From Euphorbia lathyris (lineage: Eukaryota > Streptophyta > Magnoliopsida > Malpighiales > Euphorbiaceae), in NCBI RefSeq assembly GCF_963576675.1, contig NC_088911.1, forward strand, positions 137,519,929 through 137,583,928: a stretch of 64,000 nucleotides of DNA, in the 5' to 3' direction. A program made the position numbers and the translations under genes. The notes beneath the pieces were generated by a model. It had not been told where the DNA came from. It searched no databases and worked only from the letters and a program-made list of their open reading frames with translations. Of this stretch, positions 55,721 through 64,000 are shown piece after piece. How positions within the stretch are numbered: the stretch's first letter is position 1; each line of letters begins with the position of its first letter.

Positions 55721-56251
55721 AAATGTTATCAGAACCAGACCGAAGATCAAACCGGATTGGTGACTGGATTACGGATCACTTGGTCGGATCGGATGGCTCG
55801 AATTGGTCGAACCGGATGACGTAATAAATAAATAAATAATATTTCCTTAAATTTTATTTTTTTCCTTTTCTTAAATTATTTCCTTAAATTTTATTTTGTG
55901 TCCTTTCCTTAAATTATATCATCAGATTAAATTATTTCCTTAAATTTTAGTTTTTTCCTTTCCTTAAATTATTTCATCACATTAAATTATTTCCTTAAAT
56001 TTTATTTTTTTCCTTTCCTTAAATTATGTCATCAAAGATTAATTATTTCCTAAAATTTTATTTTTTTAGTCTAAACCGGTGTGAACCGAGTTGACCGGTT
56101 CCCGGTTTAACCATCGTTCGAACCGGTCCACTACCAGTTCACTCCGGTTTTTTGAGAGTTAATACACCCAATCCAGCTCGGACCGGACTTCCTGCCGGTT
56201 CCCGGTCGAACCGGTCCGACCGGCCGGTCCGGTCCGGGCTGGATAACATTT
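55721..56251. mobile_element. ACCGG-rich MITE just upstream of the hydratase gene
   Basis: Ends AAATGTTATCAGAACCAGAC and 'gtccgggctggataacattt' are inverted repeats. Next to them are GC-rich CCGGTTCGAACCGGT-type palindromes (56060-56235). The core at about 55835-56065 has four to five tandem units of roughly 55-60 bp of 'ttatttccttaaattttatt' and 'tcctttccttaaatta'. It ends about 250 bp before the hydratase start codon. Confidence 0.65.
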
Positions 56252-56497
56252 ACCAAGAAATATACTTAAAGCCGATACTGTCAGATCATATCTTCATTCT
56301 CCACAAATATACCTTATCTCAATTTGGTGGTGCCCACCGCTCTTTCGCTTCCCCTAGGAAACGTCACCGTTAAAGCAATAATTCAACGCATTCCAACGCA
56401 ATCGTTATCCACAAACCACCATAAAAACCACCGACCACCGCCGTTCCATTCTTTTCTTCCACTCCCGAAAAATAGACCGAACTTCAATCATCAATCA

Positions 56498-59400
56498 ATG
56501 GATCAATCCGAAACCGAAAATCTCATCCTCGTCTCCCGCCAAAACGGCGTCGCAACCATCACAATCAACCGTCCTAAATCTCTCAACTCTTTAACTAAGG
56601 CAATGATGAATCGTTTGGCTCAGCAGATCAAGGCGTTAGGGCTTGATGATTCTGTGCAGGTTCTCGTTTTAACAGGATCTGGCCGAGCTTTTTGCTCCGG
56701 TGTTGATCTGACTAGAGCGGAGGATGTTTTTAAAGGAGATGTTAAGGATGTTGAGGGCGATCCTGTCGCGCAGATGGAGCTGTGTAAAAAGCCGATCATC
56801 GGTGCGATTAATGGATTTGCTGTGACTGCCGGATTTGAAATTGCTCTCGCCTGTGATATTTTGGTCGCTGCTAAAGGAGCTAAGTTTATGGATACTCATT
56901 CCAGGTTAAACATCTAACTTTTATCTGAGCTGTTGTATGTTATATATGATTGTTCTCTGAAATTGCTTGCGAAAACTCCGAATTCAGAATCATTAGCCCA
57001 AACGGTGTTTTTTCTCCGGTGTTCTGTCAAATTTTTTGATCAATTTTGGCCTAAATTTTGATTTGTTTAAACTTAAAATTGAAGCATAATTTAAGTTTGG
57101 TGTCAAACAGACCCTAAAATCTCAGGGTAAATTACATCCATGGCTCTGGACTTTATTCTTACTTTTATCATAGTCTCTGAACCCTTTGAAATTAGGTTGA
57201 TTGAAGTCACTTAAACTAGATTTCGAGTTCAATTATTAGCTTACCATAGAAAATCTTAATTAGATTTCGAGTTAAAGTCTTAGCTTATAGCATAAAGCTT
57301 TAATTGAAAAAGCCGATAAACTATAAAAATACAGGCAGGAAGGACATTATGGTATTTGAATTGAATTTTGTACTTTAGTAATATTAGCACCATTTTAAAC
57401 TCTTAAAGCAAGATGATCACTTTAATAACCATCTTTAATAACGTGATTAATTTAATAACAGATAATCCAATAATATCATAAACAGCATAAATTGAATGTT
57501 GTTGGGTTAGGTGAGAAGTTTTGAAAGTGAGTATTGAAAAAATGAAAATGATGGTTCAAGTTACAGGTAGTGGTTAACAACTTTAGTTTTTTAATTTTTG
57601 GAATTTTATTTTTGAGAATGTTATATGTCATTTTGAGGGGAAAAGAGATATACTATTACATTAGTAAAATGTAAATTCAATAGGTGTAATATTTTATTTT
57701 GAAATTCGAGGGTCATAACCAAATAATCCCAAAGTTTAGGGGCAGTGGTTTAATTTACCATTAAATATCTAATGATTTGTTAATTATAGAGGCCCATCGC
57801 TGCGCTTTTAAAAGAATATCCTTTTAGGAACATGCTCTGTTTTAAAAAATATTTGTCTTTTTTAGATAATCCAGAGAACTCCAAATAATGCATCCTTGCA
57901 TTATTTTAACATTTATATGTTTCACATTTCAAAAAGGATCCTGGGATATTTTAAACAATACTATATTTAATACATTATAATGATTTTTGTAATATGTATG
58001 TCGAACTCTTAAAAAGAAAAAAAAATGTATTATTAATTAAAAAAAGCTCAGGTCCTTAAAAAGAAAAAGAAAAAGTGTATTATTAATTCAAAATCAATTT
58101 ATTCTGGGAAATTGTTTAATGGAATCAATTTAGTCAAAATTAAATTTCAATATCAGTTTTGTCCTTTGATTTGTTCTTATTAGCTAACTTTAAAATCCAA
58201 ATTAATCATTTATCCACTCGAACTAAGGATCAAAGTAATAGCAAAGTTTAGGGGCAATTTAGTTTTAACCACTCAATCATATTTGGTCCAATTTAGATGG
58301 AATTAGTGCGTAGGAAACCCTTTAAATGTTTGCGTCCGATGATTGCTTATCACAACACAACTGTTATAATATCTCGCAATTCTGCTTAGTTGTCTCAATT
58401 TTCTTATAATATTTCACTCATTCTAGAGAACATCAGTTATTCTCCAACCTATTAGCAATTATCTCACGCCCAATTCAATGGGTCTCCTTACATACACACT
58501 AATTTCCATCTAAATTTGATATAGTATTTCCGTCTAAATTTGATTTATTGCTATACGTAGGATCATAATAAATAAGTCCCTAATATGAATAATTCTCTTG
58601 ATTATTTTACCAAGAATCATTTGTTACTATGTTAAGTACTGGAATTTGATAATGTGATAAATGCAGATTTGGGATATTTCCTTCATGGGGTTTGTCACAG
58701 AAGCTTCCAAGGATAATAGGAGCAGGGAGAGCTAAGGAAGCATCATTAACAGCAAATCCAATAAGTGCAGAGCAAGCAGAGAAATGGGGATTGGTTAATT
58801 ATGTTGTTGAACAGAGTGAATTGATGAACAAAGCAAATCAAATTGCAGAAGCCATTATTAGAAATAATCAAGACTTGGTTTTGAGATACAAATCTGTCAT
58901 CAATGATGGACTCAAACTCGATCTCGGTCATGCTCTCTCTTTGGAAAAGGTTTGTTTTTTTTCCTTAGAAAATATTATCCATCCTCATAAATGTGTGTTT
59001 GCTTCGGTTAGTCAACGGAAAAATATATGAGAAAGTGAGAAAAATGTTTTACCAAAAATAAAACATTTTCCTAGCCTTTTAGAACCTTATGTCATTCCTT
59101 CTTATCTTTTTAAAAACAATTGCCCGCAACTTCTTTCCATTTTTCGGTGTTATATCCTAACATTGGAGAATATTTTGTTTTCCAAACATAAAAAAATTCT
59201 TTTCCGATATTTTTCAAAACACAATACTTCCTATCAAGCAAACTGGTCCTTACTCTTTCCATTCTTTATATATATATATATACTCTATTGGTAATTGGTC
59301 AAATCTCAATTAGTGTGGATGGTTGAGATTTTTTACCAATTTGCTTATAAATCATAAGACAAATGTTATCAAATAATAGGTAAGAGAGTAAATACTAACA

Positions 59401-60108
59401 TTTTGGACAGGTAAGAGTGCAAATATTACCAAATAATAAGTAGGGATCAAAAACCAACATTTTGGTTAGGTTAGGAGCCAATTGGTGTGTTAATTTTAAA
59501 ATTTTACCTATAATGTTTTCAAGCACGATAAAGTTTGCCTTTTGCTAATAGAAAATTTGTTGATTTACCTTGATATGTTATTTAACTATTATATCCGATT
59601 TTTTTAACATTAAATATTACGAAAATATTTAATATGTTACTAATATAGCTACAAAAATATATGTTAAAATGTCAATAATTAAGTCTTCTACATATAGATT
59701 AATCACAAAAAAGCCTCCTAAAATTTTATTTTCTTATTAAAACAGTTATAAACAATTGTCAAAATCTATGTACAAAGCCGCTTCAATTTATCAACAAAAC
59801 TGTTTGAAAGGTTAGATAGATGTTGTAGGTAAATAACGGTCAAACTAGTCCGTTTGCAATGTGAGGAATAAAATTTTATAATTTTGTATAACAATTTACA
59901 CTTCTCCCCGAAACTAATAGAAATAAATTTGGATCTTATCCTATTAAATAATAAACAAAGTTTATTAATGTTTATGTGTTGTTTGTATCCTATGGTATTT
60001 TAGGAGAGGGCACATGAGTATTACAATGGGATGACCAAAGAGCAGTTTAAGAAGATGCAAGAGTTTATAGCAGGTAGAAGTACTAAGAAACCACCTTCCA
60101 AGTTGTAG
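56498..60108 (+). CDS. ECHIA: Peroxisomal enoyl-CoA hydratase-like protein, three exons
   Basis: Crotonase-fold protein expected in peroxisomes, handling acyl-CoA in fatty acid or amino acid breakdown. Exons 56498-56904, 58667-58949, 60004-60108 (GT-AG introns of 1762 and 1054 bp) give 795 nt, 264 aa, usual for the family. The start MDQSETENLI was chosen because the family begins there; the frame is also open upstream to an ATG at 56324, giving a possible 58-residue extension. Oxyanion-hole motifs are GSGRAFCSGVDL (60-71) and GAINGFAVTAGFE (102-114); E114 matches the first catalytic Glu of enoyl-CoA hydratase. The second Glu position falls in THSRFGIFPSWG, with no Glu, as I recall for its Arabidopsis relative, so hydratase activity is uncertain. 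The C-terminus PPSKL ends in the peroxisomal signal SKL. From memory it matches Arabidopsis At4g16210. No defects seen. Confidence 0.9.
56905..58666 (+). other. Hydratase intron 1
   Basis: 1762-bp GT-AG intron (donor CCAG|GTTAAA, acceptor ATGCAG|ATTT). It includes phrases of MITE family B ('taaattacatccatggctctgg' at 57124 and 'ataaccaaataatccc...taatttacc' near 57715-57762), so a diverged element of about 640 bp may fill 57120-57765. Nothing else recognised. Confidence 0.5.
58950..60003 (+). other. Hydratase intron 2
   Basis: 1054-bp GT-AG intron with AT-rich content and repeated phrases 'taccaaataataggtaag' / 'taccaaataataagtag' at about 59367-59450. No gene fragment seen. Confidence 0.5.
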
Positions 60109-60428
60109 AAATTCAATTTCATTCAACAGAATTAATTAATTCTGTTTTTGGCCCATGAAAAATGGGAAATAAATATATCAATAATTCTTTATCCTAGTAC
60201 GGTGTATTAATGTATTATTGATTATATATAAATACAATAGTATGTAAATTATAACATCACATAAAATAAATATTAAAATAGATTTATTATTTTATAAAAA
60301 AAATCCAGTCAAAAAAATCATTGTCAATCTCCCACCTCCGCCCCCTCCTCCCCTGTGTCGCCTATTGGTGCTAGTGCTTTTGGCTCCCCCACCTTGCTAC
60401 AACCCTCGCAGCCCGATCATACTGTGAT
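60109..60428 (+). other. Hydratase 3' flank
   Basis: AT-rich 3' untranslated and intergenic sequence; AATAAATAT near 60169 and 'cataaaataaata' near 60260 could serve as poly(A) signals. A pyrimidine-rich stretch from 60330 leads into the LINE remnant. Confidence 0.35.
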
Positions 60429-61290
60429 ATGGTTCAGGATGAACCGATGCAGGATCCCACCACATCGATATCTGACTTGCGTGCCTCGAGTAAGGGGCGA
60501 ATAGATTGTATTGATGGCAATTCGCTCTTTCTGGATTTTACGATTGCTCCTGAACTTGTGGTGGTAGAATGGTCTGCTGCATGGGTATACACTTTAATAG
60601 TCAAAATCCTAGGACGGAATGTTGGCTTTGTCGTCCTGAGGAATCGTGCTACTGAGTTTTGGAACATCGAAGGAGCTTCACGATGATTGATTTGGGATTC
60701 GGGTTCCACCTGGTTACCTTTGATAAACGTTTTGATAGAGATCATGGTATCCAGGATGGTGCAGGGATATTATTTGACAAACGTTTTGATAGAGATCATG
60801 GTATCCAGGATGGTGCAGGGATATTATTTGACGGTTAGAATATGGTCACCCTCCTTTGTATCGTCATATGCTACTGTTGATTCTACTTTGGTTTGGGTTC
60901 GTATCCCTGAATTATCTTTGCAATTTTATCAACCTGAAGCTCTAATGTTGATTGGCAATTCTGTTGGCAAAGCGATTAAAGCGGATAAGAATACTGATGG
61001 TAGGGTTCGTGGCAAATTTGTTCAAGTCTGTGTTGAAATTGAATTGAATAAGCCGCTTGTGGCCCAGTTCCGCCAGGACAGGCATAATTATAATGTTAAA
61101 TATGAGGGACTGTATGTTGCTTTGCTCGAGTCTGTGTTGAAATTGAATTGAATAAGCCGCTTGTGGCCCAGTTCTGCCTGGACGGACATAATTATAATGT
61201 TGAATATGAGGGAGTGTATGTCGCCTGTACTAAATGTGGACGATATGGTCATAACAAGGAGACGTACCCTCGCATGTGCTTGAACTCTAA
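60429..61290 (+). pseudogene. LINE ORF1 remnant (DUF4283 and zinc knuckle) with internal duplications
   Basis: Matches the gag-like ORF1 of plant LINEs: LIVKILGRNVGFVVLRNRAT, then an out-of-frame middle, SSYATVDSTLVWVRIPELSL, RGKFVQVCVEIELNKPLVAQ, YNVKYEGLYVA, and near 61215-61265 a zinc-knuckle start TKCGRYGHNKE. A 54-bp in-frame duplication (60725-60778 repeated at 60779-60832) and a 104-bp duplication that changes the frame (units at 61026 and 61130) disrupt it, as does a TGA at 60684-60686. No ORF2 follows. Confidence 0.75.
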
Positions 61291-61600
61291 GCTTTTGTTT
61301 TTTAACCATTAAGTGATACTATTAATCTATTTTATTCTTACTAATTAAGGTTCAATTTGTTTATTTTTAGATAGATGATTTATTAAATTTATACTTTATT
61401 AAATTTGTAATATATTTGTTTTATTTATTGATTCTTAACGGGTAAGAGTAACCGTGAATAAAATGGGACAGGTATGGGATGTAAAAAGTATACTCGTTAG
61501 GGTAATGAGACGGGTACGGGTAATTAAAAAATAAAAGGGTAAGAGTTTGGGATTGGCATTATCTGTGGGTACCTTACCCGTTGCCGTCCCTAAATGTGTA
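61290..61600. repeat. 300-bp repeat shared with 53540-53835
   Basis: Second copy; 'gattcttaacgggtaagagt' near 61430 corresponds to 'gattcttaacgggtaagggt' near 53709. It directly abuts the LINE remnant, so the junction near 61290 may be an insertion point. Confidence 0.5.
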
Positions 61601-62239
61601 GCATATGAGATTAAAAAATATTTTTTTTTTCTCACATGACACGTGTATTTGACCTATTACTAATAAACAATAATACAATGTACATAATGAGTGGAGATAA
61701 TGAGATTTATAACCATGTAGAATGCTCTGTTTTTAAACTTTCAAATTTTAGAGGTAAAATTAGTCCAACTTACAAATGTTGGAAGTATAATTATGTCATT
61801 TATGATATTATGGATACATTTGCTCTTTATTATCAATGTTGGGACATGTTCATATGCCATGTTAGGCCAGGCTCGGGGCGGACCCAGCGAGTGTTCGTCT
61901 AAAAATTCTCAGTCTAAACCCAACTCACTATTAATTTAGATGGGTTCAAATCGAAGTGGGCTCGGATTTAAAAATTAAATATAAATCCACCTAAAAAGAA
62001 TGTATTAACTTTAATAATAAATAAAATTTATACTTAAAAATAATAAATATAATTTAGTTTGGCTAGCTCGTGCCAGCCAGTGCTATAAATCTTAACTCCG
62101 CCCAAAAAAATACACGCTCTAGCAAGTATGAACCGAACTGAATCTTAAGCCAATTTTCCTCGTTCAAGCCAATCTAAAAATCACGAGCCTAGCAAAATTA
62201 AATATATATATAATTTTTATTACTCATCTGTTATCTGTA
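61601..62239. other. Unassigned, with a possible foldback scrap
   Basis: 61870-62200 has 'caggctcggggcggacc' on the left and 'atcacgagcctagc' on the right, a loose mirror that may be a decayed MITE. The rest is AT-rich with no gene. Confidence 0.3.
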
Positions 62240-62455
62240 ATTTATGGGCCCTTTTGTTCGTTATTGCTGTTTGTTGTTTCCTGTTTGAAAAAACTGTTTT
62301 TCCAAAAAACAGAGATTCCTGCTTTTATAAAAAAAAAACTACTTTTAACTGCAAAAGGCAAGCAGAAGATGTCTAACTAAATACCTAAAACTCTATTTTC
62401 AAAGTGAAAAAGACAAACATAAAATCAAAAAGTAGCAACCAAACTCCCCCATATC
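62240..62455. repeat. MITE family G, copy 2
   Basis: 'cgttattgctgtttgttgtt', 'aaaaacagagattcctgc' and 'aaagacaaacataaaa...ccccca' match 41845-41960. Left and right arms mirror each other around an A run. Non-coding. Confidence 0.45.
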
Positions 62456-63429
62456 TCAGGTAAATTTCATCAATAGTGTATAATATTTGCTCCATTTCAC
62501 ACTTTGGTGTACAACCTTCAGTTTGTCTCACTAATATATATGAACTTATAGGTGACCTTCCAATTTGATGTATAGCAGGTAAAAATGACCGGTCAACTTG
62601 AAGTCAACGCACCACATCAGCAGTTTGACCGGTTAAAAAATCAAAATTTGACTACCTAAAATAAAATTACTTCTATACCCTCTTCTCTCTCCTTTCCCTT
62701 TGCCTTTCTCTCTAATTCCTCTCTCTCTACTTATCTCTTTCTAACTTCTATCTCTACCTTATTTCTCTCTCTAACCTTATGGCTCAACTTGAACTCCGCA
62801 AACATGATCGGACTAGAAACAGAAAAATGGCTTATAAACTTATATTTGATGCACAAATTAAACCCAATCTTTTCTTTTTCTTTTCAGAAAAATTTACCCT
62901 GAACTTCAATCAGCAGTAAAGTTGCAAGCAGGGGGTAAATGAGGGTGTACAAGGAACCCTACCGCACAGGGCTTCGAAATGATAAGGGCCCCAAAATTTA
63001 AAACGTGGTTAGTCAAATACAGATATTAGCTTAAATTGAAAAAAATAATAATATAATGTAATAAGATCTATTTACATTCTCCTACTCTATTGAATGTATA
63101 TGTAATTTAAATATTCAACCATCGAAAATTCACAACCTTACCATTCATTTATTTCTTTTATATTTTCTTAATACAATATTTAGCACAAGGCCCCAAAAAA
63201 TTTAAGACGGCCCTAGAAGATAAATTTAGCAAAATCCAAACAAGTTAGTTTCAGTCCATTTTAAGGTCCTCAATTGGAAATGCTGTGAGGCCATGAAGCT
63301 AAATTTAAATAAATATAATAAATATGTTTACTAATCCTACAACTCCAAAACGATGAAAAGGAGCTGCATTTGCATAAAAAAAAACATTCTTAATAATAAT
63401 AATTTTAGTTTCCAACATATTAAAACGGT
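62456..63429. other. Non-coding repeats
   Basis: 62460-62680 has a repeat with 'gaccggtcaacttgaagtca' and its loose mirror 'cagcagtttgaccggtt'. 62690-62780 is a CT-rich microsatellite-like run. 62950-63230 lies between 'aagggccccaaaatttaaaa' and 'aaggccccaaaaaatttaag', which may be the two ends of a diverged insertion. No gene seen. Confidence 0.35.
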
Positions 63430-63585
63430 AAAAAGCGGCGCTCTGTTCATCGCCTTCCCTATCTGATTAGGGTTTGTCACCTCTCGTCCTAGTACGGGAT
63501 TCAGTTCCTTGATCATCACCTATTGTATTCCTTGCTGTCGTCAGGGCTGTAACTTGCTGTCATACGAAAGGGTCGGGGCATTCAA

Positions 63586-64000
63586 ATGGAAGGAGCAATG
63601 AAAAACCTTGCGATCACTGGGGATGAACACGACGAGCTTGATTTCCTGGGTGAACTACCGAAGGAAGGTGGACAACGTACTAATCTAACAATGATTGGTA
63701 GGTTCACAACGGATAAGAGTATAAACTTAATGGCTATGAAAAACAAACTTGCTGACCTCTGGAGGCCGGGAAAAGGTATAGCAATATATGAACTGGAAGA
63801 CAATCGGTTCGCTTTCGAGTTTTTCCATTATGTAGATAGGGACCGTGTGGTGGGAAGCGGCCCATGGTCGTTCGACAATCACCTTCTGGTCTGAGATGAG
63901 TGGCCTTCAGATAAGAGAGCAGGAGAAGTAGAATTGCTCCATGCCCCGTTTTGGGTTCAAGTCTACGACCTCCCGGCGGGATTCATGTCTAAAGTTGCAG
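63586..64000 (+). pseudogene. LINE ORF1 start (DUF4283), runs off the window
   Basis: Starts MEGAMKNLAI after a GC-richer leader (63430-63585) typical of a LINE 5' end. The DUF4283 region reads LMAMKNKLADLWRPGKGIAI, ELEDNRFAFEFFHYVDRDRV and GSGPWSFDNHLLV. A TGA at 63892-63894 follows; the same frame then goes on with family-like sequence (HAPFWVQVYDLPAGFMSKVA) to the window end, so the TGA is a nonsense mutation, unless it is an error. The rest of the element lies outside. Confidence 0.75.

Overview
The window is nuclear DNA of a flowering plant, most likely a eudicot, and is dominated by transposable elements. Evidence: spliced plant genes with AT-rich introns, LTR retrotransposons of plant Ty3/gypsy Tat and Ty1/copia type, plant LINEs, a transposon-borne plant mobile domain gene, and many short inverted-repeat elements. 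There are no bacterial-style operons, CRISPR arrays or recognisable tRNA/rRNA genes. The species cannot be named from the sequence alone.

Two host genes look intact, both on the + strand. One is a five-exon GDSL esterase/lipase at 32320-41002 (366 aa, signal peptide, all catalytic blocks present, first intron with a GC donor). The other is a three-exon peroxisomal enoyl-CoA hydratase-like gene at 56498-60108 (264 aa, ending in the peroxisomal signal SKL). From memory their closest Arabidopsis relatives are neighbours on chromosome 4 (At4g16230 and At4g16210), so this looks like an ancestral gene pair pushed about 15 kb apart by transposons.

Layout: 1-8421 is a mosaic of MITEs, a hAT-type element with a nested MITE, gypsy LTR-like debris and a decayed antisense copia fragment. 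8422-29472 is one 21-kb Tat-lineage gypsy element with 656-bp LTRs and a perfect GGTGT target duplication. Inside it sit a 9.35-kb copia element (12870-22221, 2064-bp LTRs, TSD CTAAT) and a 1728-bp solo LTR (25985-27712, TSD CAAAG). The Tat element carries a long antisense gene with plausible introns between pol and the 3' LTR. 29473-32300 is more copia and LTR debris. The GDSL gene follows, with a 5.1-kb intron holding MITEs and a dead receptor-kinase fragment. 41089-56251 holds MITEs, a 5'-truncated LINE with a perfect 15-bp TSD (44216-46776), a 3.4-kb element carrying a decayed plant mobile domain gene (47098-50511), and more MITEs up to the hydratase promoter. 60109-64000 has two LINE ORF1 remnants and MITE debris.

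The LTR pairs give a relative history. The Tat LTRs differ at about 30 of 656 positions and the nested copia LTRs at about two dozen of 2064 (counted by eye), so the copia insertion is younger, as the nesting requires. Nothing here proves a wholly new system. The best candidates for further work are the spliced antisense gene of the Tat element, the plant mobile domain transposon with palindromic subterminal repeats, and the young copia element that appears to lack its protease.
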